Of a stretch of 64,000 nucleotides of DNA, positions 1-9,268 are shown piece by piece. The notes below the pieces were generated by a model. It did not search any database. It saw nothing but the letters and a program-made list of their open reading frames with translations, and was not told where the DNA came from. Position 1 is the stretch's first letter, and the number at the start of each line of letters is the position of its first letter. Position numbers and translations under genes: made by a program. The DNA is from VXYL01 sp965199915 (GTDB lineage Bacteria; Pseudomonadota; Gammaproteobacteria; Pseudomonadales; Azotimanducaceae), in assembly GCA_965199915.1 (NCBI GenBank), contig OZ241348.1, positions 2,542,001-2,606,000 of the forward strand, written 5' to 3'.

Positions 1-2324
1 TGACGAGGCTCTCCCTGTACGACAACGCGATCTCGGAGCTGTCGCCGCTGGCGGGCATGACGGCGCTGACGACGCTCAGGCTGGCGTCAAACGGAATCTC
101 GGATCTGTCTCCGCTTGTGGCGAACGACGGATTGGGCGATGGCGATGCTGTGGATCTGCGCGGGAATCCTCTGTCACGGCGATCCCGCGAATCGCACATT
201 CCGACGCTCCGTCAACGAGGCGTGGAAGTGGAGTTCGAACTGCCCCAACTCCCCGAGGTGCCGGACGGCGGGCTTCGCGAAGCCGTCGCGCGAACTCTGC
301 TTGCGACGGACAACACGTTCGCCACCATGTCAGTTCTCGGCGCGGCTGGTCTCGGCATCGAGGACTTGACCGGTCTTGAAGAGGCGACCGGGCTCCGAGG
401 TCTCTTCCTGGACGGGAACAGGATCACGGACATCGCGCCTCTGGCCGGTCTCGGCCTGTGGTCGTTGTCGCTGGCGCGCAACATGGTGGAGGACTGGTCG
501 CCGCTGGCGGCCATGGGAAGCCTCGGCAGCTTGGCCTTGGACGGGAACTCGCTGCGTGATCTGCCGTCGCTTCCTTCAGGTTTGCAACACCTGTATCTGT
601 CCGACAATTCCATTTCGGACATCGCCTCGCTGGCGAACGTGCGGAATTTGGAAGAGTTGGACATCAGCGGCAACGCGATCACGTCCCTCGCGCCTTTGGC
701 TGGACACCGTCACTTGCGGTACCTGCATGTCAGCGACAACCAAGTTGCGGACATCTCTCCCTTGAACTTCGAGCCGCTGCGCGAACTCCATTTGCGCAAC
801 AACGCCGTGCGGGACATCTCGCCGCTTCTGAACGCCGAGGAGTTGCTGATGGTGGACGTGCGGCGCAACCCGCTGGCGGACGGCGCATTGGCCGTCTTGG
901 ACACCCTGCGCGAACGGCGCGTCACCGTGCTGGCGGGGGAGACGGCGCCGTACTTCCCGGCGGCGGGCGGCAGTCGCCAGGGCTTCGCGCGCGTCGTCAA
1001 TCGAAGCGACGAGGACGGGCACGTGTTCATCGAGGCGGTGGACGACGCCGGCGTTCGCGCCCGGCGGGTGCGTTTGGACGTGGGGGGCCGCCGGGCGGTC
1101 CACTTCAACTCGGAGGACTTGGAGTTCGGCAACGCGGCCAAGGGGCTCTCCGGCGGCGTCGGCGCCCCGACCGCCGGGGACTGGCGGCTCTCGGTGGTTT
1201 CCGCGCTGGACGTGGAGGTGCTGTCCTACATCCGCACGCAGGACGGCTTCGTCACCGCCATGCACGACGTGGCGGCGGACGCGATGGTTCCCTTCTTCAA
1301 CCCGGGCAGCAACGAGAGTCAGCGCAGCATCCTGCGCGTGGTCAACACCGAGGCGGAGCCGGCGAAGTGGACGACGGGCGGCTACGACGACCGCGGCCAG
1401 TGGCATCCGATGGCGGGTTCGCTGCTGGTGCGGCCGCAGCGCGCGCTCACGCTCACCGCCCAAGCGCTTGAAGGCGCGCGCGGCCTTGGCGACGGCCAGG
1501 GCAAGTGGCGGTTGCGGGCGCGCGGCTTCCCGTGGTTCGCCATGAGCCTGTTGGAGAGCCCCACCGGGCATCTGGTGAACCTCTCCACGGCGCCGGACAA
1601 CGCGACGCCGCTGGCGGACGGCGGCGCGATGCACCGGCTGCCGTTGTTTCCGGCGGCGGGCGGCGCGCGGCAGGGTTTCGCGCGGGTGATCAACCGCTCC
1701 TATTCCGCGGGCGAGGTGGCGATCGTGGCCGTGGACGACGAGGGCGTCCGTTCCGGCCCGGTGCGGCTGACGCTGCGCCCGCGACAGGCGGCGCATTTCA
1801 ACTCCGCGGACTTGGAGGACGGCAACGCCGCCAAGGGGCTGGACGGCGGGGTGGGCGTCGGTGCGGGCGACTGGCGCCTCGAGGTGGCGTCCGAACTGGA
1901 GCTGATGGTGCTTTCCTACGCCCGCACGGCGGACGGCTTCCTCACCAGCCTGCACGACCTGGCGCCCGCGGCCGAAGACGGCAGCCACCGCGTGGTGTTC
2001 TTCAACCCGGGCCGGAACACCGAGCAGGTGAGCAAGCTGCGGCTGATCAACGACGGCGGGCGGGCGGCGACGGCGACCGTCACCGGCATCGACGACCATG
2101 GGAACGGCTCGGGGACGGTGGAGATCACGGTGCCGGCCGGTTCGGCGCTCACGTTCACGTCCGCCGAGCTTGAGGCGGGGGGCGAGGGACTGGCCGGCCG
2201 TCTCGGCGACGGCAGCGGCAAGTGGCGGCTGCGGGTGCGTTCGGACGCGCCGATCGCCGTGATGAGCCTGCTGGAGACGCCGAGCGGGCACCTGACCAAC
2301 GTCTCGACGGGCACCGCGGACTAA
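1..2324 (+). CDS. Leucine-rich-repeat surface protein, 5' end outside window
   Basis: The frame is open from base 3, upstream of the first ATG at 57, and the residues before that ATG already read as a leucine-rich repeat, so the gene starts outside the window. The first 300 residues are repeats of the type LxxLxLxxNxIsDlsPL, like internalin-type and secreted bacterial LRR proteins. After them come two copies of a beta-rich module of about 220 residues, each starting with FPAAGG and QGFARV and containing HFNS, LSYxRTxDGF and FFNPG. The module ends with SLLE and GHLxNxST. This architecture suggests an exported adhesin or binding protein, but no signal peptide can be seen because the N-terminus is missing. 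The stop at 2324 is 21 bases before the next start. Confidence 0.85.
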   Translation, partial: TRLSLYDNAISELSPLAGMTALTTLRLASNGISDLSPLVANDGLGDGDAVDLRGNPLSRRSRESHIPTLRQRGVEVEFELPQLPEVPDGGLREAVARTLLATDNTFATMSVLGAAGLGIEDLTGLEEATGLRGLFLDGNRITDIAPLAGLGLWSLSLARNMVEDWSPLAAMGSLGSLALDGNSLRDLPSLPSGLQHLYLSDNSISDIASLANVRNLEELDISGNAITSLAPLAGHRHLRYLHVSDNQVADISPLNFEPLRELHLRNNAVRDISPLLNAEELLMVDVRRNPLADGALAVLDTLRERRVTVLAGETAPYFPAAGGSRQGFARVVNRSDEDGHVFIEAVDDAGVRARRVRLDVGGRRAVHFNSEDLEFGNAAKGLSGGVGAPTAGDWRLSVVSALDVEVLSYIRTQDGFVTAMHDVAADAMVPFFNPGSNESQRSILRVVNTEAEPAKWTTGGYDDRGQWHPMAGSLLVRPQRALTLTAQALEGARGLGDGQGKWRLRARGFPWFAMSLLESPTGHLVNLSTAPDNATPLADGGAMHRLPLFPAAGGARQGFARVINRSYSAGEVAIVAVDDEGVRSGPVRLTLRPRQAAHFNSADLEDGNAAKGLDGGVGVGAGDWRLEVASELELMVLSYARTADGFLTSLHDLAPAAEDGSHRVVFFNPGRNTEQVSKLRLINDGGRAATATVTGIDDHGNGSGTVEITVPAGSALTFTSAELEAGGEGLAGRLGDGSGKWRLRVRSDAPIAVMSLLETPSGHLTNVSTGTAD

Positions 2325-2345
2325 ACGCAATATGGAGGGACGCCC

Positions 2346-3680
2346 TTGTTTGCGGCACCGTGGCTTGTGACCTTGCGCGGAGCGATGCGGTGGTTCTTCA
2401 AGAAGACTTGGCGGGCTATTCAGTACCTGTGCCTCTTCGTTTGGAGCATCCTCTGCCGCGTCCTGTTTTTTGCGTTGACGATTGCACCGCTTGCCTTGCC
2501 CGCTTTGGCTCTCTTCGCTCTGTACCACAATTGGGAGACGGTTGAAGGCTACGCCGGGTCCTTCAAAGAGAATGAGAAGCTCGCGCAAGCCTTGTCACTC
2601 CTGATTGGTGCGGGGGTTCTTACTTGGGTCATCACGACGCTGGGTAAGTGCGCTTCGGAACAGCTCGACGAAATCGGGAAAGCGGTTGGTGATGTTTGGT
2701 CGAAGGGGTGGAGTTTGGGCTGGAAGAGCCTTGAGGAACTTGAGGCCTCTTGGCGCGATTACATCGATACGGCTCCATGCAACGCTTGGAAAGCCTTCAA
2801 GGAAGCCCATCTCCTCACGGCCTCTCTCATGCTGTGTGTGCTTCTTGTTGTTATGTATCCGATGTTCGACCCCAAGCAGAAGGACCGCCCTGCACAAACG
2901 GTCCACTCTACGCAGAATGTCTATCGATACGTCGCAATGTTCGATGCGAGGGACACCAGCCGGGGCACGACCGGCGTGATCAACCAATACATGACCCCCG
3001 GCACCGTCTTCGCGTTGGTCCATAAGAACAATGCGCAGCCGAAGAGCGGCAACGGCGTCTGCTTGGACGAGCCGCAGCGGGAGTGGCTGGATGTCTTCAG
3101 AAGGGCGATAGAGACCTGCGTGGCGCAGAGAGAATACGCCGTTGCCCCGACGTTCGAGGTGACTGGCTACGCCAGCATTGCGCCTATGCATGTCGGTGGC
3201 GACATCCGCGATTCGGAGAAGCTGAACTGCAAGGTCGCCAACTGGCGCGCCGCCGCAGTTGGCGCGTACTTGGCCAATCCGGACAACGCGGAGAACAAGA
3301 AGTGGTGGTGTTGCGACGACGTAGAGCAAGACTTCAACAAGACGCTTCCGAACGAGTGTGGCGATTTCGCCTTCACCAAGAAGCCGCTCGATGGAACCGA
3401 GGACGATGACGGCAAACCAATGTTCCACGTTGAAGTCCGTAAGTGGTCAGATCCCGGCCAAATGATCGGAAGCAAGCCGGTGGACGATGGCGCGGTGCCG
3501 AACCCGCGGCGATTCGATGTAGAGTTGCTGAACCGCGTGGTTCACATCAAGGTGCCGGAGGACTTCTGCCGCACCACGGCGCCAGGAGCCGGCACGTCGC
3601 AACGGACGCGCATGACCAAGGCGCCGCCCGCGGATGCCGTTCGCTCGAGTGCGGCCCGGCCTACGCCACCCGCTTCTTGA
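2346..3680 (+). CDS. Membrane protein with degenerate OmpA-like C-terminal domain
   Basis: The TTG start at 2346 is preferred because GGAGGG lies six bases upstream; an ATG 13 codons later is an alternative. The 444-residue product has hydrophobic segments at about 26-60, 84-104 and 153-172, then a long soluble region. Residues around 275-310 (GYAS, then SEKLNCKVANWRAAAVGAYL) resemble the end of an OmpA/MotB peptidoglycan-binding domain, where a Gly-Tyr element precedes a helix with an Arg-Ala pair before a Tyr-Leu. Cysteines are unusually frequent there, including WWCC. The tail after residue 410 is low-complexity Ala/Pro/Arg. The domain call is from pattern only; the role may be cell-envelope anchoring. 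It follows the LRR gene closely and may be cotranscribed with it. Confidence 0.6.
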   Translation: MFAAPWLVTLRGAMRWFFKKTWRAIQYLCLFVWSILCRVLFFALTIAPLALPALALFALYHNWETVEGYAGSFKENEKLAQALSLLIGAGVLTWVITTLGKCASEQLDEIGKAVGDVWSKGWSLGWKSLEELEASWRDYIDTAPCNAWKAFKEAHLLTASLMLCVLLVVMYPMFDPKQKDRPAQTVHSTQNVYRYVAMFDARDTSRGTTGVINQYMTPGTVFALVHKNNAQPKSGNGVCLDEPQREWLDVFRRAIETCVAQREYAVAPTFEVTGYASIAPMHVGGDIRDSEKLNCKVANWRAAAVGAYLANPDNAENKKWWCCDDVEQDFNKTLPNECGDFAFTKKPLDGTEDDDGKPMFHVEVRKWSDPGQMIGSKPVDDGAVPNPRRFDVELLNRVVHIKVPEDFCRTTAPGAGTSQRTRMTKAPPADAVRSSAARPTPPAS

Positions 3681-3757
3681 ACTCCGCCGTGAAACGGCGC
3701 CTCTTCACAGCCATTCCATGCCTCCCTCAAGGCGTGGAATACGCAGTCGGCCACCGC

Positions 3758-4507
3758 TCACGACGGATGGCGACCCCCCGAACGTCGCAGCGCGGCCTCC
3801 AGCTCCGCAACGCGCGCCTCGGCGGCCGAACGGGCGGCGGCTTCCCGTTCGGCGCGGGCTTCGGCCCGCTCGGCGGCGGCCTCGATCTCGTTCCGGTGGG
3901 GGATGTCCCTGCCCGCCGCGTCGCGGAAGCGAAGCAGCTCGCCGTCGACGCGCACGTCCAAGCCCAGCACCTCGCTGCGGATCGTCCGCCCGCCGTCCGC
4001 CAGTTGCCACGGTAGCGGGATGTACTTGCCATCCGCCAGCTTGAGCCCTTGAAGCCGCGGCGTGCCGGGCGGGTACACGCCGCCCTTGGGGTCGAACATC
4101 CAGTACTCCGGCACGCCGATCTCCGCGTAGCGGCGCCGCTTGACGCCCAGGTCGTCCGCCTGCGTGCTGGGCGACGCCACCTCCAGCACCCAGTCCGGCG
4201 GCTTGCCCTCCTTCCAGACGAAATAGCTCGAGCGGTTGCGCGTTCCCAATCCGAGCCCCACCAGCACGTCCGGCGCGATGGGGTTTTTGTTGTTCCCCTC
4301 TTCCGGGTACATCAGGATGTCCGCCGCCACCAGCGCCGTCGGGAGCGTTGCCTCGAGGTCGCCGACGGCGTTCAGGATGGCCCGCGCCTGCCACATGTTC
4401 TCGGCCATCGGCTTACCGTCCGAGCAGGGGTAGTACACGTCGTCCGCGCGGGCGGCGCGGACGTTCGAGGCGGCGGTGGCGGCCGCGGCCGGCGGGGGCG
4501 TTGGCAT
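3758..4507 (-). CDS. Uma2 family endonuclease-like protein, copy A
   Basis: The start at 4507 (MPTPPPAAAA) is chosen because GGAGAA lies just upstream in all three copies and because similarity between copies begins there. The 249-residue protein shows the Uma2/DUF820 pattern of the PD-(D/E)XK fold: APDVLVGLG, then PDWVLEVASPST, then the conserved KRRRYAEIGVPEYWMFDP. The Asp of PDV and the Glu of LEV are the expected metal ligands. An Ala-rich N-terminus and a C-terminal coiled coil (about 215-245, RAEARAEREAAAR) flank the core. Uma2 proteins are common in multi-copy families and their substrates are mostly unknown. This copy has the shortest coiled coil of the three. Confidence 0.85.
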   Translation of the reverse strand: MPTPPPAAAATAASNVRAARADDVYYPCSDGKPMAENMWQARAILNAVGDLEATLPTALVAADILMYPEEGNNKNPIAPDVLVGLGLGTRNRSSYFVWKEGKPPDWVLEVASPSTQADDLGVKRRRYAEIGVPEYWMFDPKGGVYPPGTPRLQGLKLADGKYIPLPWQLADGGRTIRSEVLGLDVRVDGELLRFRDAAGRDIPHRNEIEAAAERAEARAEREAAARSAAEARVAELEAALRRSGGRHPS

Positions 4508-4819
4508 GTGGCGGTTCTCCGTGGTGGTTTGCTGGCGCGGCCTTATCCCGCGCCGGTGGTGAAAGTAGCATAGTCGTTCACGGCCGGGGGCCGCGCCTTG
4601 TCGATTCCCGCGCCGTCGGGCACAGGCTTGGCGGACAAGTGTTTCAGGCTCGAAAGCGCCTGTATGTAGGAGAACCGCCCGATGTCGTGTGGGAATCTTC
4701 ACTTCGCGCCGACAGTGCGCCCCCGACGTCCCAAATCCGCGCGAGAAGACGCCGGTGTTCGCCCCCAGATCCCAAGCGAGAGCCGGCTTGATGGCGGCGA
4801 CGTGGCGGTGGACGAACGC

Positions 4820-5579
4820 TCACGACGGATGGCGACCCCCCGAACGTCGCAGGGCGGCCTCCAGCTCCGCAACGCGCGCCTCGGCGGCCGAACGGGCGGC
4901 GGCTTCCCGTTCGGCGCGGACTTCGGCGGCCTTGCGCTGCGCGGCTTCCCGTTCGGCTTGGGCTTCGGCCCGCCCGGCGGCGGCCTCGATCTCGTTCCGA
5001 TGGGGGATGTCCCTGCCCGCCGCTTCGCGGAAGCGAAGCAGCTCGCCGTCCACGCGCACGTCCAAGCCCAGCACTTCGCTGCGGATCGTCCGCCCGCCCT
5101 TCGCCAGTTGCCACGGCAGCGGCATGTACTTGCCGTCCGCCAGCTTGAGTCCTTGAAGCCGCGGCGTGCCGGGCGGGTACACGCCCCCCTTGGGATCGAA
5201 CATCCAGTACTCCGGCACGCCGATCTCCGCGTAGCGGCACGGGCGACGCCACCTCCAGCACCCAGTCCGGCGGCTTGCCCTCCTTCCAGACGAAATAGCT
5301 CGAACGGTTGTGCGGTCCCAATCCGAGCCCCACCAGCACGTCCGGCGCGATGGGGTTTTTGTTGTTTCCCTCTTCCGGGTACATCAGGATGTCCGCCGCC
5401 ACCAGCGCTGTCGGGAGCGTTGCCTCGAGGTCGCCGACGGCGTTCAGGATGGCCCGCGCCTGCCACATGTTCTCGGCCATCGGCTTACCGTCCGAGCAGG
5501 GGTAGTACACGTCGTCCACGCGGGCGGCGCGGACGTTCGAGGCGGCGGTGGCGGCCGCGGCCGGCGGGGGCGTTGGCAT
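4820..5579 (-). pseudogene. Uma2 family copy B, frameshifted by a 32-bp deletion
   Basis: This copy reads from the same start (5579) through PDWVLEVASP and then loses frame. Aligned with copy A, 34 bases between GTAGCGGC and GGGCGACGCC are replaced by two bases at about 5238-5241, a net loss of 32. The remaining C-terminal part is intact in another frame from MPEYWMFDP to the coiled coil and stop at 4820. The lost stretch encoded the segment after EVASP, including the conserved lysine/tyrosine region, so the product should be inactive. The coiled coil is one repeat longer than in copy A. Confidence 0.85.
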
Positions 5580-5928
5580 GTGGCGGTTCTCCGTGGTGGT
5601 TTGCTGGCGCGGCCCTATCCCGCGCCGATGGCGAAAGTAGCATAGTCCTTCACGGCCCGGGGCCGCGCCTTGTCGATTCCCGCGCCGTCGGGCACAGGCT
5701 TGGCGGACAAGTGTTTCAGGCTCGAAAGCGCCTGTATGTAGGAGAACCGCCCGATGTCGTGTGGGAGAACCGCCCGATGTCGTGTGGGAATCTTCAGGAA
5801 TCTTCACTTCGCGCCGACAGCGCGCCCCGACGTCCCAAATCCGCGCGCGAGAACACGCCGGTGTTCGCCCCCAGAAAATCCCAAGCGAGAGCCGGCTTGA
5901 TGGCCGCGACGTGGCGGTGGACGAACGC

Positions 5929-6759
5929 TCACGACAGATGGCGGCCCGAACGTCGCAACGCCGCCTCTAGCTCCGCAACGCGCGCCTCGGCGGCCGAACG
6001 GGCGGCGGCTTCCCGTTCGGCGCGGGCTTCGGCGGTCTTCCGCTGCGCGGCCTCCCGCTTGGCTTGGGCCTCGGCCTGTCCGGCGGCGGCCTGGGCTCGC
6101 ACGGCTTGGGCTTCGGCCCGCCCGGCGGCGGCCTCGATCTCGTTCCGATGGGGGATGTCCCTGCCCGCCGCTTCGCGGAAGCGAAGCAGCTCGCCGTCCA
6201 CGCGCACGTCCAAGCCCAGCACTTCGCTGCGGATCGTCCGCCCGCCCTTCGCCAGTTGCCACGGCAGCGGCATGTACTTGCCGTCCGCCAGCTTGAGTCC
6301 CTGCAGCCGCGGCGTGCCGGGCGGGTACACATCGCCCTTCGGGTCGAACATCCAGTACTCCGGCACTCCGATCGCCGCGTAGCGGCACCGCTTGTGGTCC
6401 CGATCCTTCTTCTGCGTGCTGGGCGACGCCACCTCCAGCACCCAGTCCGGCGGCTTGCCCTCCACCCAGACGAAATAGCTTGAGCGGTTGTGCGTTCCCA
6501 ATCCGAGCCCCACGAGCACGTCCGGCGCGATCTTGTTGTCCTTGTTCCCCTCCTCCGGGTACATCAGGATGTCCGCCGCCACCAGCGCCGTCGGGAGCGC
6601 CGCCCCGAGGTCGCCGGCGGCGTTCATGATGGCTTTCGCCTGCCACATGTTCTCGGCCATCGGCTTACCGTCCGACGAGGGGTAGAACACCTCGTCCGCA
6701 CGGGCGGCGCGGACGTTGGAGGCGGCTGCGGCGGCCGCGGCCGGCGGGGGCGTTGGCAT
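5929..6759 (-). CDS. Uma2 family endonuclease-like protein, copy C
   Basis: The 276-residue product starts at 6759 (MPTPPPAAAAAAA). A second ATG at 6771 exists only in this copy and overlaps the conserved GGAGAA ribosome binding site, so it is not preferred. The Uma2 core is complete: APDVLVGLG, VLEVASPSTQKKDRD and KRCRYAAIGVPEYWMFDP. The C-terminal coiled coil is the longest of the three, with extra AEAQAVRAQAAAGQ and AEAQAKREAAQ repeats, so copies A, B and C form a length series. Being farthest upstream on the minus strand, it could be the first gene if the array is cotranscribed. Confidence 0.85.
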   Translation of the reverse strand: MPTPPPAAAAAAASNVRAARADEVFYPSSDGKPMAENMWQAKAIMNAAGDLGAALPTALVAADILMYPEEGNKDNKIAPDVLVGLGLGTHNRSSYFVWVEGKPPDWVLEVASPSTQKKDRDHKRCRYAAIGVPEYWMFDPKGDVYPPGTPRLQGLKLADGKYMPLPWQLAKGGRTIRSEVLGLDVRVDGELLRFREAAGRDIPHRNEIEAAAGRAEAQAVRAQAAAGQAEAQAKREAAQRKTAEARAEREAAARSAAEARVAELEAALRRSGRHLS

Positions 6760-7105
6760 GTGGTTCTCCATGGTGGTTTGCTGGCGCGGTCTTATCCCGC
6801 GCCGGTGGTGAAAGTAGCATAGTCGTTCACGGCCCGGGGCCGCGCCTTGTCGATTCCCGCGCCGTCGGGCACAGGCTTGGCGGACAAGTGTTTCAGGCTC
6901 GAAAGCGCCTGTATGTAGGAGAACCGCCCGATGTCGTGTGGGAATCTTCAGGAATCTTCACTTCGCGCCGACAGCGCGCCCCACTCCGCTTCGCTGGGGA
7001 ACGCGCCAGCGCCGCTGCCGTCAAGCGCGGCGCACACTGCGACAAGCGCTTCATCGCCGCCCGCGCCACACGACGCCCGACGATGGCCACGACCGCAATA
7101 CAGGC

Positions 7106-7493
7106 TCAGGCGTCCGCTCTCACCTTCATCAGCACATGGATGGCGAAGTCGCGTCGGACGTTGGCCGGCGCTTCGAGAAAGCGGTCGGTCGCCGTTCGTA
7201 CATCCTTGATGTCCGCGACAACATCGGATTTCCTGACCGGGTAGTCTGGATCGTAGTCCGCAAAATGGCGTTTGCTCTGCTGCGCTGCGAACGTAACCCC
7301 GAACTCCTGTATCGCGTCTGGAAACCAAGACGGCACATTCTCGCATCGCGTCTTGGCCTGCCTGTGCTCCAGAGCCCGGTACACCCGCCGCCACATCGGA
7401 CGATCGCCAACCACGACGGCGCGGCCCGCCATGCTGTCTGCTGTTGATCTCCGCGAGATCGGTGGCAATTTGCAGAAGGTGGTCGGGCACCAT
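7106..7493 (-). pseudogene. HEPN-like gene remnant with internal deletion
   Basis: The N-terminus starts at 7493 (MVPDHLLQIATDLAEI) and the C-terminus is in a different frame (RPMWRRVYRALEHRQAKTR, then ENVPSWFPDAIQEFGVTF and HFADYDPDYPV). Together they match a familiar HEPN-type family in which the two parts are separated by a helix with AVSTAYYALFH. That helix, with its conserved residues, is missing here, and the frame changes between about 7400 and 7445. The gene follows the stop of the split upstream gene by four bases, so the two formed an operon. HEPN proteins are often RNases in toxin-antitoxin pairs; this copy is probably dead. Confidence 0.6.
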
Positions 7494-7839
7494 GACGCTA
7501 CTCCACCGCCACATCGGCTTCCGAGTCGGCGACGAACGAGACGACCGGGAAAAAATCCACATCCGCGCTTTGGAGTTCGACGCGCAAGCGTGCCTTCAGC
7601 CGAATCCGCGCCAAGGAGTCGGGAATGCCCTTGCCGTCCTTGCCGTCGTCGTACTTGACCCTATTGTTGCAGTTTGAGGTCACCCGAGGTTGGAGAAATG
7701 CGGTGATTTGCTTAGTAGGCTTTGAGGGCGGTGTGGTTGCCGGTCAAGGTCACTGGCAGTGAGGTTGTCCGGGTGGCCGACTTTCGGGCATCCGCGGGAC
7801 CCGGAAGCGATTGCCCTGTTGTTTTCGGGAACGAAAAAA

Positions 7840-7893
7840 GCGGTCTCCTTTGGTACGATGTCGCTGTGTGGAACAAACATCGAAGGAGACCGC
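7840..7893 (+). promoter_or_regulatory. Hairpin that can cover the transposase ribosome binding site
   Basis: GCGGTCTCCTT at 7840-7850 is the exact complement of AAGGAGACCGC at 7883-7893, and inside these arms CGATGT (7856-7861) pairs with ACATCG (7878-7883). The downstream arm contains AAGGAG (7883-7888), the ribosome binding site of the transposase GTG at 7898. Transcripts entering from outside the element would fold this stem and hide the site, as known for IS10 and IS50. Promoter position relative to the stem was not determined. Confidence 0.65.
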
Positions 7894-7897
7894 CGAA

Positions 7898-9268
7898 GTG
7901 AATCGTATCAGGAAAGAAGTCAGCGGCAAAACCGCAAGCGCGCTGGAAATCCGGTTCGAGCCCCAGAGCCTCACGTCGCACGCCGGCCTGGTGGTGTTCC
8001 AGCGCCTGTTCTCGCGCCTCCAACTGAAGGAGCGGCTGCGCGGCTGCTTTCGGCACGAGTCGGGACGGCGCGCCTACGCGCCGCACGTGGTGACGCTGCT
8101 GCTGGTGGTGCATCTGCTGCTCGGCTGCCGCGAGCTGCGCGACATGGCGCGCTACCGGAACGACGAGGCGGTGCGGCGCGCGGTCGGTCTGCGGCGGCTG
8201 CCGGACGTGTCGACGGTGTCGCGGGCGCTGTCGGACGTGGACGCGCGCGGCGCCGACCGGGTGCGGGCGCTGTCGCGGGACATGGCGCTGGAGCGGCTGC
8301 GCGCGCTGGGGCCGCGGCGGGTCACGGTGGACTTCGACGGCACGGTGCTGGCGACGCGGCGGCTGGCGGAAGGTTCGGCGGTGGGCTACAACCCGGGCAG
8401 GAAGGGCGAGCGCAGCTACTGGCCGCTGTTCGCCACCGTGGCGCAGACTGGCCAAACGCTCGACCTGCTGCATCGGCCGGGCAACGTGGCGGACTCCACG
8501 GGAGCTGTTGATTTCATTGGCGAAAGCATGGAGCGGCTGCGCGCCGCGCTGCCGCGCGCCCGCCTGGAGACGCGCATGGACTCGGCGTTCTTCGACGGCG
8601 GGCTGCTGGACGAGCTGGAGCGGCGCGGCGTCGACTACTCGGTGTCCGTGCCGTTCGCCCGCTTCGCCGACCTCAAGGCGGCGGTCGAGGGCCGCCGCCT
8701 CTGGCGCCGCGCCGGCCCCGGCCTGGCGTTCTTCGAGCCGCGCTGGAAGCCCGCCAGCTGGGATGGCCGCCGCCGCGTGGTCGTCGTCCGCCGCCGCGTT
8801 CCGGCGCGCCGCAAGGAGCCTCTCCAACTCGACCTGTTCGAGCCCCGCGAGCACGGCTTCGAGTTCAAGGCCGTCGTCACCAACAAGCGCGTCCGCGCCC
8901 GCGCCGTCGCGCTGTTCCACGAAGGCCGCGGCACCCAGGAGGCGACGTTCGCCGAACTCAAGTCCCAATGCGGACTCGGCTACGCGCCCAGCCGCAAGGA
9001 AGCCGCCAACCGGCTCTTCTCCCTCGCCGCCGTGCTCGCCCACAACCTCGGCCGCGAACTCCAAATGGCCACCCGAGCGCCTCTCCGGAGCACCACCGCC
9101 AAACGCTCCCCGCTCTGGGCCTTCGCCCAATTGCGAACGATGCGCAACGACTTCCTGCTTCGCGCCGGCCGATTCCTCAACCGCGCCGGAAAACCCGTCC
9201 TTTCCATCATGAGCGACGACAAGGCGGAAACCGTCATGTCCGAATACCTTGCCGCCCTCGCCACATAG
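7898..9268 (+). CDS. IS1380-family transposase
   Basis: The 456-residue product starts at GTG 7898, nine bases after AAGGAG; the frame is open farther upstream but lacks a site. Family landmarks include LLGCRELRDMARYRND, LRRLPDVSTVSRAL, the first catalytic Asp in VTVDFDGTVL, YNPGRKGERSYWPL, DSTGAVDFI, the second Asp in ETRMDSAFFDGG, and the C-terminal EATFAELKSQCGLGY with the catalytic Glu. This is a DDE enzyme with the usual IS1380 beta-strand insertion between the second Asp and the Glu. All three acidic residues are present. The stop at 9268 lies 12 bases before the right inverted repeat. Confidence 0.93.
   Translation: MNRIRKEVSGKTASALEIRFEPQSLTSHAGLVVFQRLFSRLQLKERLRGCFRHESGRRAYAPHVVTLLLVVHLLLGCRELRDMARYRNDEAVRRAVGLRRLPDVSTVSRALSDVDARGADRVRALSRDMALERLRALGPRRVTVDFDGTVLATRRLAEGSAVGYNPGRKGERSYWPLFATVAQTGQTLDLLHRPGNVADSTGAVDFIGESMERLRAALPRARLETRMDSAFFDGGLLDELERRGVDYSVSVPFARFADLKAAVEGRRLWRRAGPGLAFFEPRWKPASWDGRRRVVVVRRRVPARRKEPLQLDLFEPREHGFEFKAVVTNKRVRARAVALFHEGRGTQEATFAELKSQCGLGYAPSRKEAANRLFSLAAVLAHNLGRELQMATRAPLRSTTAKRSPLWAFAQLRTMRNDFLLRAGRFLNRAGKPVLSIMSDDKAETVMSEYLAALAT

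Larger units (their letters stand above)
3758..6982. repeat. Tandem triplication of a Uma2 gene unit of about 1.1 kb
   Basis: Three head-to-tail units each hold a Uma2-type gene and its upstream spacer. The three starts lie at 4507, 5579 and 6759, giving periods of 1072 and 1180 bases. The spacers at 4508-4819, 5580-5928 and 6760-6982 contain no gene: each carries the same 190-base block upstream of the start and then a block resembling the 3' end of the previous unit. Unit 2 has an extra short duplication at 5741-5790, where GGAGAACCGCCCGATGTCG occurs twice, and GAATCTTC is doubled at 5789-5806 and 6951-6960. Bases 6983-7105, before the next gene, show nothing recognisable. Confidence 0.9.

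Noticed and set aside
576..2588. Long minus-strand frame opposite the LRR gene
   Set aside because: It is the antisense of a GC-rich repeat gene, has no recognisable domain and is rich in Arg/His/Pro as expected for shadow frames.
3758..6982. CRISPR-like array
   Set aside because: Repeats are long gene-sized units and short slippage duplications, without regular repeat-spacer structure; no cas genes are present.
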